Shown: one piece after another, positions 17,542 through 26,430 of the stretch | Layout: each line of letters starts with the position of its first letter | Numbering within the stretch: position 1 is the first letter of the stretch | Source: JACCZZ01 sp044227805 | Lineage (GTDB): Bacteria; Bacteroidota; Bacteroidia; Chitinophagales; UBA10324 | Assembly (NCBI GenBank): GCA_044227805.1 | Contig: JBGAWA010000026.1 | Span: 1-37,610, forward strand | DNA length: 37,610 bases | Direction of reading: 5' to 3' | The notes under the pieces: model-generated | Told to the model about the DNA's origin: nothing | Database searches by the model: none | What the model saw: the letters and a program-made list of their open reading frames with translations, nothing else | Translations under genes and position numbers: made by a program

Positions 17542-17900
17542 TTGGATGACGACAGCCTGTGATCAAGAGTTTGGTTAAAAGCGTGATGGACGGATATTCA
17601 AATTTAGCAAGAAGGGCTATATTTCCCTATTTTGGAAACAGCACTTTCGGCACAAGGTGAAGGCAACACAATGTTCATGCTGTTGAGCGATGCGAAAAAT
17701 GAGATCGCAGGGAACCCATAAGATCTGTTGAAGTCGCCACCGGCCTTTCATATGGCCCGGTAGTTAAACCGGTTTACCCATGCGACGCCTTGCAAATCAG
17801 CCAATGCCATAATACATGATTCTGGAAACAATAGTGGCATGGGCGGTGCCCAATTTATTACCTTCCTGCATAAGCTGCAACCATCTCTCCAACACCATTC
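17542..17900. other. Unassigned stretch between broken genes
   Basis: About 360 bases with only short interrupted frames on both strands. The + strand shows two adjacent fragments in different frames (RRAIFPYFGNSTFG at about 17610-17650, then AQGEGNTMFMLLSDAKNEIAG at about 17650-17710) that look protein-like and could be remains of one gene. I cannot assign a family. Confidence 0.35.
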
Positions 17901-18537
17901 ATGCATACAATATTTGAACTGATTTACAAAGGCGCATTGCTGGGCATCATAACCGCATTTTCATTCGGGCCCATTTTCTTTACCATTATTGAAACAATTA
18001 TTACCCGCGGGCATCGCTGGCCATCAATGTATATTGGTGTTTTATTGAGCGATGTGCTTATCATCACCGCTTCCTTTTTCAGTGTTGGCACATTGATGCA
18101 GCACGAAACGGTTTCAATGCCGTTGGAGCGGCAGGTGGCGGGCTGTTATTGATATTTGGTTTATATCATCTTTGGAAACCTGTGGCTACACCTAAAACAA
18201 TTGACATCAGGCGCCCTTCTCATTTCAGTCACCTGATGTTTATCCTCAAAGGGTTAGTGATCAATACGCTGAACCCATTTGTTTTCATTTACTGGCTTAG
18301 CGCGGTGAGTATCGTTTCAATTGATAAGGAATACAATGATGCGGAGAAGGTCCTGTTTTTTGGCGCGGCTGTCCTTTGCAACTTTTTCTTCGACCTGCTG
18401 AAAACTTTTCTTGCCAACGAACCAACACCTCATGACACAACGTATCATGAATGTTATTTCCAAAGCCGTTGGTTGCGGTATTATTTAGTTTGGCGCACGC
18501 CTGATTTACAAGACTATTTTTAACTGACAAGTATCAC
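17901..18537 (+). pseudogene. LysE-type amino-acid exporter gene, frameshifted
   Basis: Reading across frames restores a LysE/RhtB-family inner-membrane exporter of about 210 residues. Frame one gives MHTIFELIYKGALLGIITAFSFGPIFFTIIET and IGVLLSDVLIITASFFSVG. After a shift near 18105-18120 the next frame gives FNAVGAAGGGLLLIFGLYHLWKP, then LKGLVINTLNPFVFIYWLS and FFDLLKTFLA. A second shift near 18412-18422 leads to MTQRIMNVISKAVGCGII, an in-frame TAG at 18486-18488, then FGARLIYKTIF and a stop at 18535-18537. The pieces line up in family order, so this was one gene. With two shifts and a nonsense codon it cannot make the full transporter as read. The substrate is unknown. Confidence 0.75.
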
Positions 18538-18802
18538 CTTAGGCTTCCGGAATTATCCTGGTAATCCGGCAATGCGGACATTGACAATCAGGCGGGTCAG
18601 CTTACCGGTTCAATACTATAAAGCACCCATCCATCCGGATAACTACGCAGTACCCGCAGCCGGAAATGATCATGGAAAGTGTCCCAGTTCAGCATGGGAT
18701 TTTTACTTTTATAATGCTGCGAAAAATAGTCGTAGTTAAAAAGCAGCAAGGGTTATCGCAGTTCTGTCACGCGGTTAAAATAAAGGTCAATCACGGGGTT
18801 CT

Positions 18803-20050
18803 TCACATGGTAGGATGAAAGCGCGCCAACCATGTCACAGGTATAAACGGTTTGGCGGCATATGTTTCCAGTGAGGATGCGATCTCCCTTTCCGTACGAT
18901 TAATTGAATAGATTTTTTGAAAGGAGAAAATGAAAAGCGTTAGCTGAATCACGGTAATCATAGCAACAAGGAGCCATCTTGTTCTGATTTCTGTAAGATA
19001 CTTTGTCTCCACTCGTCTGAAAGCCGGATAAAAAATCAGCAACACCATTGGAAAACTCTGTAACAGGTAACGGTTATTCTGGTAATGCAATCCGGCGATA
19101 AACAACCCGTATGCAAGCACCATAAAGGCAAGCATCCTGATTGCTGCCGGCGCGAAGTCTTTCCGCTTAAGAAAGAGCAGCAGTACAATGCCTGCAAACA
19201 GAAAAGCCGGATGGATGATATTATAGGTCGCGACTGCAATATTCCACGCCGAATAATGCTGACTGCCATCAGCATTCTGAAAATCACTGCGGAAAAAATT
19301 CTTTGCTGACCAGGCATAGGCATTGGATGCATAGTCGATAAAGAAGTGACCATCTTCTCTTTGCAAAAAGAGAATTCTGCCACGGATAATCCAGTCAGGA
19401 AGTAATGCGCAGCAGAATAGCAGGAGAAAGATGGCTGCCTGATAATCTCTTCCTCGCAGGACTGCGCTGAAAAGCAAAATTGCCGGAAAAAGTAAAAGGA
19501 TCATCACCGCATATCTTGTTGAAAGGGCGAGGCCGGTAAAAAGAGAAAAAAGACCGGCATCCATTGGTGAGTGCAATTTTACATACCGCAGGCAATGATA
19601 AAGAGCAGCAATCACAAAAAACAGGCAGAGCATATCGGACATGCTGAGCAACCCAAAACGAAGGACATAAGGTGATAAAAAAAAGAAAGTAAGGAGATAC
19701 AGGTTCGATGTTGCCATTTCGCCAAATAAAAGGCTGCTCAATTTTTTCATGTAAAAAAAAGCGGCGGCGAGTGCAACCATCGATACGAGTTGTAATGCAA
19801 CGATATCATTCCCAATTGCCTTTGAAAACAGCCAGGCTACCAAAGAATAAGATATCGGAAAATAAGAATGAGCCAGCGGTATTCCACGGTCAAAGTAAGC
19901 ATGCAGGGCACCGGTAAGCCGAAGGTATTCATGTGCATCCTGGCCATACAGGCCGTTAAATGGCAGTAAGCAGGAGACGAGCAGCAGGCATAACAGCAGC
20001 AGGAAGGGAATCCAATAATCTGATGAAATAATGAGCGCGGAAATTTTCAT
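18803..20050 (-). CDS. Membrane glycosyltransferase (GT-C/PMT-like), 3' end frameshifted
   Basis: Polytopic inner-membrane protein, about 10-11 predicted helices. Near the N-terminus a periplasmic loop carries PFNGLYGQDAHEYLR, the acidic motif expected for lipid-phosphate-sugar-dependent GT-C enzymes such as the PMT/ArnT group (also called glycosyltransferase family 39-like). It would move a sugar from a polyprenyl phosphate to a protein or glycan at the periplasmic face. The open frame gives 415 residues, but the last ~10 (after YAAK) look out of frame. One added base in the A-run near 18855 would continue as TVYTCDMVGALSSYHVKNP, then a TAA at 18753-18755, then NYDYFSQHYKSKNPMLNWDTF and a stop at 18597-18599. 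The C-terminal soluble part, about 85 residues, is therefore lost as read. Acceptor and sugar are unknown. Confidence 0.75.
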   Translation of the reverse strand: MKISALIISSDYWIPFLLLLCLLLVSCLLPFNGLYGQDAHEYLRLTGALHAYFDRGIPLAHSYFPISYSLVAWLFSKAIGNDIVALQLVSMVALAAAFFYMKKLSSLLFGEMATSNLYLLTFFFLSPYVLRFGLLSMSDMLCLFFVIAALYHCLRYVKLHSPMDAGLFSLFTGLALSTRYAVMILLLFPAILLFSAVLRGRDYQAAIFLLLFCCALLPDWIIRGRILFLQREDGHFFIDYASNAYAWSAKNFFRSDFQNADGSQHYSAWNIAVATYNIIHPAFLFAGIVLLLFLKRKDFAPAAIRMLAFMVLAYGLFIAGLHYQNNRYLLQSFPMVLLIFYPAFRRVETKYLTEIRTRWLLVAMITVIQLTLFIFSFQKIYSINRTEREIASSLETYAAKPFIPVTWLARFHPTM

Positions 20051-20163
20051 TGTGCCTGCTGTGATAAAAACACCCTATCAAAGATATTCATAGGATGATG
20101 ATAATTCCATCCGGCGATTCATCAAAAAGCCGGTTACCCCTCATGGCACCAGCGAAGCGGCGC

Positions 20164-20197
20164 AAAAAAATAGGCAGTGATTCTGTCACTGCCTATT
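20164..20197 (-). terminator. Rho-independent terminator of the OmpA-like gene
   Basis: A perfect 12-bp stem (20169-20180 with 20186-20197) with a 5-nt loop. On the minus strand it is followed by a run of seven T residues (20170-20164). It lies 26 bases after the stop codon of the OmpA-like lipoprotein gene. Confidence 0.85.
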
Positions 20198-20223
20198 CAA
20201 GCTATAAAATGTAAGATGAGCAA

Positions 20224-21069
20224 CTATTGCTTTGTTTCTAGCAATTTAAAGAACTGATCCAATTGCGGAAGAATAACGATCCGTGTGCGGCGATTCGCGG
20301 AACGGCCTTCATCGCTGTCATTCGGTGCGATAGAAATGTATTCACTTCTTCCTGCGGCGATCATACGCTTGGGATCAACAGCATAGTCCTTTTGCAGGAT
20401 GCGGGTAACCGCAGTGGCACGCAAAACACTAAGATCCCAGTTGTCTTTGATAAAGCTCGTCTTGATGGGCTTATTATCTGTATGTCCTTCTACCATAAAC
20501 TGAATATCCGGTTGTGCATTCACCACGGCAGCCACTTTGCCCAGCACGGCTTTGGCGGCAGGTGTAACTTCATAGCTTCCGCTCTTGAACAACATCTTGT
20601 CGGAGATGGAAATAAATACGGCGCTACCTTCCACCTTGATCTCCACATCTTTATCGTTCACATCTTTTAATGCCCCCTTCAGGTTCATCACCAACGCCAT
20701 GTTGAGGGAATCCTTTTTCGCCATTGATACCTGCAGGTCTTTGATATAAGCATCTTTCAAATTAAGGTTGTCAAGTGATTTCTTAATGCTCTCCGCTTGC
20801 GTGGCAGAAATTACCGAAAGGTTCTGCAACTGGTTAACGGCCGTTGTGTAGTTTTCTTTGTAGAAAGCATTCTCCTTCTCCAGGTCAGCCACCTTCTTGT
20901 CATTTACTTCCTTTTGCGTAAGGCAGGTCTTCAGTTGATCTTCCACCTTTGCATAATCCGTCTTTAACGAATCATATTTAGCCACCTGGCTATTGAATTT
21001 TTTAGTACTCACACATGCCGTCATCACCATTGATAGAGCGATGAACAACGTTAAATTTCTCAGGTTCAT
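20224..21069 (-). CDS. OmpA-family peptidoglycan-associated lipoprotein
   Basis: Envelope protein of 281 residues that ties the outer membrane to peptidoglycan. The N-terminus has a short signal and a lipobox-like MTAC, with Cys19 as likely lipid site. Residues ~25-140 are charged and helical and read as a coiled coil (SLKTDYAKVEDQLK, VADLEKENAFYKENY). The OmpA/MotB-like domain is at about 150-270: LFKSGSYEVTP, FMVEGHTDN, NWDLSVLRATAV, and the closing SANRRTRIVI. The long coiled coil before the domain makes it closer to MotB-like flexible linkers than to a short Pal. The gene has its own -7 element and a strong terminator, so it is probably monocistronic. Confidence 0.9.
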   Translation of the reverse strand: MNLRNLTLFIALSMVMTACVSTKKFNSQVAKYDSLKTDYAKVEDQLKTCLTQKEVNDKKVADLEKENAFYKENYTTAVNQLQNLSVISATQAESIKKSLDNLNLKDAYIKDLQVSMAKKDSLNMALVMNLKGALKDVNDKDVEIKVEGSAVFISISDKMLFKSGSYEVTPAAKAVLGKVAAVVNAQPDIQFMVEGHTDNKPIKTSFIKDNWDLSVLRATAVTRILQKDYAVDPKRMIAAGRSEYISIAPNDSDEGRSANRRTRIVILPQLDQFFKLLETKQ

Positions 21070-21088
21070 AGTTTTTTAAGATTTAGCA

Positions 21089-21096
21089 CAAAAGTA
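21089..21096 (-). promoter_or_regulatory. Probable -7 promoter element of the OmpA-like gene
   Basis: On the minus strand TACTTTTG matches TAnnTTTG and lies 19 nt upstream of the ATG. No TTG at 19-nt spacing is seen. Confidence 0.5.
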
Positions 21097-21266
21097 AGCT
21101 ATGAATTGCAATTGTTGGTACTAAGCTGGTGCCCTTTTCCATGATATTTATCAGCCTTCCATTGAAAGTGGGCACAAACGAATAAAGGAGTAGTGAATTG
21201 ATAAGTGATGATTTGCCCAACCGGCGACAGCGCTCACCACCATCCTGGCAGGATGTAGCAATTGAA

Positions 21267-21274
21267 TATCTTCG
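21267..21274 (+). promoter_or_regulatory. Possible -7 promoter element of the AraC-family gene
   Basis: TATCTTCG differs from TAnnTTTG at one base and ends only six bases before the GTG start codon. If it is used, the transcript would be almost leaderless. Confidence 0.35.
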
Positions 21275-21280
21275 TAGTCT

Positions 21281-22111
21281 GTGAATCAACTTTTCAGGAT
21301 ATTTAAAGTAGATGCTGCCGAGGCAAACAAAATTGCCGCGACACCTGATGCGCCGCATAACCATGACTTTGAAGAACTGTTGATTGGGATCCGCGGCGAG
21401 ATGGAGCATTTTATTGATTTCAAATCAGAAAAGCTCAAAGCACCCTTTGTTTCTTTTGTAACCAGGGGCAAGGTGCACCGTGTTATGCCAACAGGAAAGC
21501 GGGGAAAATTCGAAAGCTGGGTGCTGCGCTTTAAAAGCGAGTTCATTCCGGAAACAACCTTTCAGCTCTATTCCCACTACCACGACCATGCGAATCTTCT
21601 GCTCGATGACAATGCCTGTTTCAGGAGATTGACGGCCGTTTGCGAATTGATCCATACTGAAATGGAGCAGGATACACCCGACCTTGCGATCGTAAGACCA
21701 TTGCTCAACGCTCTGTTTATCATGATCGAATCAGCTAGGAGAAAACAGCAGGTAACACGCCCGGAATGGCAGAAAACCCAGAATGTGACGTTTAAAAATT
21801 TCCTGAAAATACTGGAAGAAAACTTTCGCAGAGCGGAAGGCGTAGAATTTTATGCAGCTAAATTGTTTATGACTTCCCGCAATCTCAATATTATTTGCCA
21901 GCATATATTACAGCAAAGTGTTTCAGAAATTATTGAAACAAGAAAACTGATCGAAGCCAAGAATCTTTTGATCAGCACTGATAAGTCTGTTTCAGAAATT
22001 GGTTTCGATCTGGGCTATAATGAGAAATCCTATTTCACCAGCGTGTTCCGCAAAAAGTCGGGGCAAACGCCCACTGAGTTCCGCGAGGAGATGAGAAACC
22101 TGATTTCCTGA
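21281..22111 (+). CDS. AraC-family transcriptional regulator
   Basis: DNA-binding regulator of 276 residues. The N-terminal ~150 residues look like a cupin sensor (HNHDFEELLIGIRG, then PFVSFVTRGKVHRVMP). The C-terminal ~100 residues carry the two helix-turn-helix motifs of AraC/XylS proteins: FYAAKLFMTSRNLNIICQ and SVSEIGFDLGYNEKSYFTSVF, ending in KKSGQTPTEFRE. The start is GTG at 21281; an in-frame TAG two codons upstream excludes a longer protein, and the next ATG would cut into the cupin domain. It precedes the YceI and dioxygenase-like genes on the same strand and may control them. The inducer is unknown. Confidence 0.9.
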   Translation: MNQLFRIFKVDAAEANKIAATPDAPHNHDFEELLIGIRGEMEHFIDFKSEKLKAPFVSFVTRGKVHRVMPTGKRGKFESWVLRFKSEFIPETTFQLYSHYHDHANLLLDDNACFRRLTAVCELIHTEMEQDTPDLAIVRPLLNALFIMIESARRKQQVTRPEWQKTQNVTFKNFLKILEENFRRAEGVEFYAAKLFMTSRNLNIICQHILQQSVSEIIETRKLIEAKNLLISTDKSVSEIGFDLGYNEKSYFTSVFRKKSGQTPTEFREEMRNLIS

Positions 22112-22213
22112 ATCTACCACACAATTACCGATTGCTGATACCGGCCCACGCTCCGGCTATCGCATCTTTGTGCCATTAAACCATCACTTATCTCTTAACC
22201 TAAAAAAAACAAT

Positions 22214-22777
22214 ATGCAAACATCCTTATTGATTCCTAATGAAAGAGCCACCACCACCAAGTGGGTATCAGATGCCGCGCACAGTGAACTGGCATTTAAA
22301 GTGAAACACCTGATGATCGCCAACGTGAAAGGGGCATTTCGAACATTTACCGCCGAAATTGATGGCGAAGACTTCACTGACTCTCCCGTCACTGTAACTA
22401 TTGACGCTTCTTCTGTTGATACCAACGATGACGTCCGCGACAATCATCTGAAAGGTGCGGATTTCTTTGATGTGGTAAACCACAGTGAAATTCGTTTTAC
22501 CGGCACCACTTTCAAAAAAACAACAGGCGATAATTATAAATTTACCGGTCAGCTCATGATAAAAGGCGTGAGTCATCCGGTTACACTCGATGTGGAGTTT
22601 GGCGGCATCAACAAAGATCCGTGGGGTAATGAGAAAGCCGCCTTTTCATTGAGCGGAAAAATCAGCCGCAAAGAGTGGGGACTGCATTGGAATACTGCCC
22701 TGGAAACCGGTGGTATGCTACTGGGTGATGAGGTACAGATAATGGCGGATGTTCAATTTATTAAACAATCAAAATAG
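22214..22777 (+). CDS. YceI-family protein
   Basis: A 187-residue lipocalin-like beta-barrel of the YceI family. Typical segments are KWVSDAAHSELAFKVKHLMI, then DNHLKGADFFDVVNHSEIRF, LMIKGVSHPVTLDVEF and the end LLGDEVQIMADVQF. Known relatives bind long isoprenoids or fatty amides, and several respond to stress. There is no signal peptide, so this copy should be cytoplasmic, unlike E. coli YceI, which is periplasmic. The ATG follows an A-rich stretch. The dioxygenase-like gene starts 17 bases after its stop codon, so these two genes are very likely one transcript. Confidence 0.92.
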   Translation: MQTSLLIPNERATTTKWVSDAAHSELAFKVKHLMIANVKGAFRTFTAEIDGEDFTDSPVTVTIDASSVDTNDDVRDNHLKGADFFDVVNHSEIRFTGTTFKKTTGDNYKFTGQLMIKGVSHPVTLDVEFGGINKDPWGNEKAAFSLSGKISRKEWGLHWNTALETGGMLLGDEVQIMADVQFIKQSK

Positions 22778-22794
22778 CAATCAGCATTTTGAAG

Positions 22795-23694
22795 ATGGAC
22801 AGAATGCAGTTTCTTAAATCAATGGTGCCGCTTGCCCTGACACCATTAGCAATCAGCGCTATGAAACTCAATGAACTGAATAAAATGACTGCTCCCTTCC
22901 GCAGCACGGAAAAAATGCCCGTGCTGTTTTTGGGGCATGGCAGCCCGATGAATGCCATTGAAGAAAACGAATTTGTTACCGGCTTCAGAAATATCGGGAA
23001 AACGCTGCCAAGGCCTGCTGCTATCCTTTGCGTTTCGGCACATTGGGAAACAAGAGGGACCTTAGTAACAGCCATGGCTAATCCGCCCACTATTCATGAC
23101 TTCGGTGGATTTCCGAAGGAACTATTCGATGTGCAGTATCCGGCACCGGGAAGCCCTGCATTGGCACAAGAAACAAAATCCATTATCCGCAAAACCGAGA
23201 TCGGATTGGACGATCAGTGGGGACTTGATCACGGCGCATGGAGCGTCATAAAACACCTCTATCCCGATGCCGATGTCCCCGTGATTCAAATGAGTCTTGA
23301 TTACTATCAGACGCCGCAATATCACTATGAGTTGGCCAAAGAGCTGGCAGTGCTGCGTACTAGAGGAGTGCTGATTGTCGGAAGCGGGAATATGGTGCAT
23401 AACCTCGGCATGGTAGCCTGGGATAAACTGAATGCCGGAGAATACGGGTATGACTGGGCGCTGGAAGCAAGGTCGCAGATGAAAAAATTTATGTTGGATG
23501 GCGACCACCGGTCACTCATCCAATACCAATCGCAGGGCAAAGCATTTGAGTTGGCCATCCCTTCACCGGAGCATTATCTTCCATTGCTGTATACGCTGGC
23601 GCTGCAAGAAAAAGATGATAAAATCACGCTGTTCAACGACAAAGCGATTGCCGGCTCACTTACCATGACCTCGGTAAAGATTGATAAGGCATAG
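22795..23694 (+). CDS. Class III extradiol dioxygenase, DODA/YgiD-like
   Basis: A 299-residue protein of the LigB-type, non-haem, divalent-metal dioxygenase superfamily, closest to 4,5-DOPA extradiol dioxygenases such as E. coli YgiD. Likely metal ligands are His in FLGHGSPMN and His in VSAHWE near the N-terminus. GSGNMVHNLG and SPEHYLPLLY carry the later conserved His residues. The N-terminus has a stretch of about 20 hydrophobic residues (FLKSMVPLALTPLAISA) that could be an export signal or an anchor; no twin-arginine pair is present. The ATG at 22795 is preferred over a TTG two codons upstream. The catechol substrate is unknown. It is probably co-transcribed with the YceI gene. Confidence 0.9.
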   Translation: MDRMQFLKSMVPLALTPLAISAMKLNELNKMTAPFRSTEKMPVLFLGHGSPMNAIEENEFVTGFRNIGKTLPRPAAILCVSAHWETRGTLVTAMANPPTIHDFGGFPKELFDVQYPAPGSPALAQETKSIIRKTEIGLDDQWGLDHGAWSVIKHLYPDADVPVIQMSLDYYQTPQYHYELAKELAVLRTRGVLIVGSGNMVHNLGMVAWDKLNAGEYGYDWALEARSQMKKFMLDGDHRSLIQYQSQGKAFELAIPSPEHYLPLLYTLALQEKDDKITLFNDKAIAGSLTMTSVKIDKA

Positions 23695-23736
23695 AGTATT
23701 TTTTTCGGTTCAAAACGGAAAAGTTCTTCAGCACGA

Positions 23737-23773
23737 CGCAGCGAGGTGGCTTTTTGCAACAGAAAAATCCGGG
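23737..23773 (+). repeat. Intergenic repeat, copy 2
   Basis: Starts CGCAGCGA and ends GAAAAATCCGGG, with TTTTT and AAAAA arms between. It has the same 37-nt length as the copy at 61-97 and is identical at 30 positions by eye. It lies in the spacer between the dioxygenase-like gene and the sugar kinase gene. Confidence 0.55.
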
Positions 23774-23888
23774 ACGATACTGTATGACCCGCTGACAGTA
23801 CGATGCGCCGGCAGATGAGGTCGCTTTTTCATTTCGTGATTTTTCATTGATCTTCGTGGGACAGGTTTTTAATTAGCCATTCCATCCC

Positions 23889-24839
23889 ATGAAAATTCTC
23901 TGTATCGGTGAAGCGCTGATCGATATGTTTTGCACGGAACGATGTACCTCACTGGTAACCGGAGAGCACTTCCTCAAGAAACCGGGCGGTGCTCCTACCA
24001 ATGTTGCCGCAGCTATCGCCTCGCTGGGAGGCGAAGTGGAGCTTGCTGCCAAAGTTGGGGCAGATCCGTTTGGCACACAGCTTCTGCAGGTGATGAAGGA
24101 GTTTGGTGTTTCCACCAGGTGGATGTTGCAGGATCAGCATCATTTTACCACCATGGCATTTGTATCCCTGAATGAAGCAGGTGAGCGTGATTTCGTCTTT
24201 CACCGTGGCGCAGACCGTGAGCTGGAACATAAGGAAGTGGACGGCATCCAGCCGAATGAATATGCCATCGTGCATTTTGGCAGTGCCACGGCATTCCTCG
24301 GCGGTCCTTTACGCGACGCTTATGAGTCACTGCTGAATCGTTCGGTCCGGCAAGGTGTGTTTGTAAGCTTCGACCCCAATTACCGTGATGCATTGTTTGG
24401 CGATAATCATTCTTTGTTTATTGATCAGTCGTGGAATTTCATCCGTCATGCCGGTTTTTTTAAAGTAAGCGAAGGAGAGGCAAGACTACTTACCGGAAAA
24501 GCGACACCGGAAGAGGCGGCGCAATTTTTCCGCGAAAAATCAACATCCGTCTTTGCCATTACCATGGGTGAAAAAGGTACGCTGCTCGGCTTCGGGGAAG
24601 AAATAGTCATCGTACCAAGCATCGCCATCAACTGTATAGATACTACCGGAGCCGGTGATGCTTTCGTAGGAGCGGTATTGTATCAGCTCAGCAGAATTCC
24701 GGAAGTTAAATTAGATGAACTCTCATTTGAAGTTTGGAAAAGTATCGTTGCAAAAGCGAATAAGGCGGGCGCCCGCACCTGTGAATCCATGGGTGCCATG
24801 GAGGCCTTTAAAAGACTTAGCAGCGATCTTTTAACATGA
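23889..24839 (+). CDS. PfkB-family sugar kinase (fructokinase-like)
   Basis: Ribokinase-fold kinase of 316 residues that phosphorylates a sugar with ATP. The N-terminal IGEALIDMF and the KPGGAPTNVA segment (Gly33-Gly34) form the substrate side. FDPNYR at 161-166 is conserved in fructokinases. DTTGAGDAFVGA at 251-262 is the PfkB anion hole, with catalytic base Asp257. Family resemblance suggests fructose or a related hexose, but no sugar transport or hydrolase gene is adjacent to confirm it. It stands alone, followed by a convergent membrane-protein gene. Confidence 0.92.
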   Translation: MKILCIGEALIDMFCTERCTSLVTGEHFLKKPGGAPTNVAAAIASLGGEVELAAKVGADPFGTQLLQVMKEFGVSTRWMLQDQHHFTTMAFVSLNEAGERDFVFHRGADRELEHKEVDGIQPNEYAIVHFGSATAFLGGPLRDAYESLLNRSVRQGVFVSFDPNYRDALFGDNHSLFIDQSWNFIRHAGFFKVSEGEARLLTGKATPEEAAQFFREKSTSVFAITMGEKGTLLGFGEEIVIVPSIAINCIDTTGAGDAFVGAVLYQLSRIPEVKLDELSFEVWKSIVAKANKAGARTCESMGAMEAFKRLSSDLLT

Positions 24840-24899
24840 ACCCGTTTGCGGAACCTGTTCAGCCCCGGAAACGATCCTTTTGTTGTAATGGCCGCCTGC

Positions 24900-25478
24900 T
24901 TATGATCTAAGCTTTGATTTTAAATCATCCACTTTCGCCTCAATCCTGTTTACCACGGCTTTCTTTACGAAAGCAAAAATTACCAAAACAATACCTGATA
25001 AGAGCACCTGAAATCCAAGCAGTGTGCTGATGCCAACTGCGCCAACACCGGTATTGGTGATAGTCATGATGCCGGCTATGCATGACAGTATGCCCGTTAT
25101 AACCATTAGCCAGCCAAGCCAGCCCTGCTTTCTGAGTGGCCATCCGGAAGCAACCAGGTTATAGCCTGTAAGCAACATCCAGAGTCCGAAAATGATGGTT
25201 AGTGTTTTCATGGTCGCAAACATATTCAGGGTCATAAAGAGTCCCAGCAAGGCGGTGAGCAGGCTCCAGGCGAGTGAGCTTGTTTCCCGTTCCGCAGAAT
25301 CTGCCGCCAGCCAGCCAATCACACCGGCTATACCAATCAGCAATACCACCACGGCAAACCAGATCGAGATGCCCGCCAACACGGCGGCGGGGTTGTTAAA
25401 AATGAAAATGCTCAGGATGATCATCAGTATTCCTTGCAATAAAATCAACCACCATTTTTTTAGCATTGTTTGCAGCAT
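24900..25478 (-). CDS. HdeD-family membrane protein (DUF308)
   Basis: An inner-membrane protein of 192 residues with about six hydrophobic helices arranged as a repeated three-helix unit, as in HdeD (acid-resistance membrane protein) and DUF308 relatives. WWLILLQGILMIILSIFIF forms the first helix, GLWMLLTGYNLVASGW is the typical mid segment, and a Lys-rich cytoplasmic tail closes the protein. The biochemical role is not established in this family. The gene is convergent with the sugar kinase gene. Confidence 0.85.
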   Translation of the reverse strand: MLQTMLKKWWLILLQGILMIILSIFIFNNPAAVLAGISIWFAVVVLLIGIAGVIGWLAADSAERETSSLAWSLLTALLGLFMTLNMFATMKTLTIIFGLWMLLTGYNLVASGWPLRKQGWLGWLMVITGILSCIAGIMTITNTGVGAVGISTLLGFQVLLSGIVLVIFAFVKKAVVNRIEAKVDDLKSKLRS

Positions 25479-25639
25479 GATTGTCAGGCTTTAGTGGTGA
25501 AGAAAAAAATGTTGCGGCAAAATAGGAAAAAGTAGAAGAGACTGAAGAAGCAAAAGAAGAACGATTACCAGCACAAATATTTGGATATCGAAGAGCGCTC
25601 TATTTATCTGCAATATTTTTGATATCGGTTCAGGTTAAT

Positions 25640-26149
25640 TTATGATTTTTTAAGTCGCCATTTACCATTACTAAAAATACAATATTCCTTATTGTCATAG
25701 CTAAACTCAAGTCCGTCTGATAACCAAATTCTTATCTCCTTAGTGTCAAGGTCCCGGAACCCTATAATAAGGTTGCCTTTAGTCAAGCCACATATAACAA
25801 AAGTCCCGTCTGTTCGGTTAAATTGAGATGTATACCATTTTCTTGAATAGTCTAAATCAATGGAGCCTTCCTTTATAGAAACTTTTCCGCCAGCAGTTGC
25901 GTCTATATGTTGCAAGTATAAATTGGTTTCAGATTTTAAAATCATATGTATATACATTTCCAAGTAATCAGGAATGGAATCTTCAAATAACCTATTGTCA
26001 TCGCTCTCACTAAAATTAGGGGAATAGTCCCCTTCCAAAAAACTGATTGGAACCACCTCATTGGGAAATCCCATTCCATTAGATGCAACTTGCGCATGGG
26101 CTGACGAAGCAAGCAGCCCAAACAGGAAAACAAAAATTGTCATTTTCAT
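25640..26149 (-). CDS. Orphan exported protein, AT-rich
   Basis: I do not recognise a family. The 169 residues start with a signal peptide (TIFVFLFGLLASSAHAQ). The mature part is acidic at the front (FSESDDNRLFEDSIPDY), then mixed beta-like strands (IKEGSIDLDYSRKWYTSQF, LIIGFRDLDTKEIRIWL), and ends KWRLKKS. Two Cys residues in the last third (ICGL and YCIF) could pair. By eye the gene is clearly richer in A+T than its neighbours, which suggests recent acquisition. It lies alone between two membrane-protein genes on the same strand with gaps of more than 150 bases. Confidence 0.75.
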   Translation of the reverse strand: MKMTIFVFLFGLLASSAHAQVASNGMGFPNEVVPISFLEGDYSPNFSESDDNRLFEDSIPDYLEMYIHMILKSETNLYLQHIDATAGGKVSIKEGSIDLDYSRKWYTSQFNRTDGTFVICGLTKGNLIIGFRDLDTKEIRIWLSDGLEFSYDNKEYCIFSNGKWRLKKS

Positions 26150-26430
26150 TTCATTGCTTTTTTGAATGATTAATTGCTATCAATCAGTTGGAATTCCGAT
26201 GCCTGCCTGCTAACCGCTTATAAAAAGTTTTCGGGCATGATGGACTGCAGGGTTCATCCTCAATGGCATTTGTCGCAACCTTTTTTAGGATGCCTTTGCG
26301 CGGAATTGTCTGACATGGCAGCACTCTTTCAGCAACAGGCCAGACCTGCACTCATTCATCTGTATTCGGTCAACAGCATTGTTGCTGCTTCATTAAGCGC
26401 AATCGCGGGTTTGATCAAAGGCGATGCGAA

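Noticed and set aside
18547..18575. Hairpin downstream of the damaged glycosyltransferase gene
   Set aside because: The stem is imperfect (one bulge) and there is no T-run on either side, so a terminator call is not supported.
26260..26316. 18-codon minus-strand frame ending in GCDKCH, a haem-c-like CxxCH
   Set aside because: Too short, with no signal peptide or context for a cytochrome; a chance match is likely.
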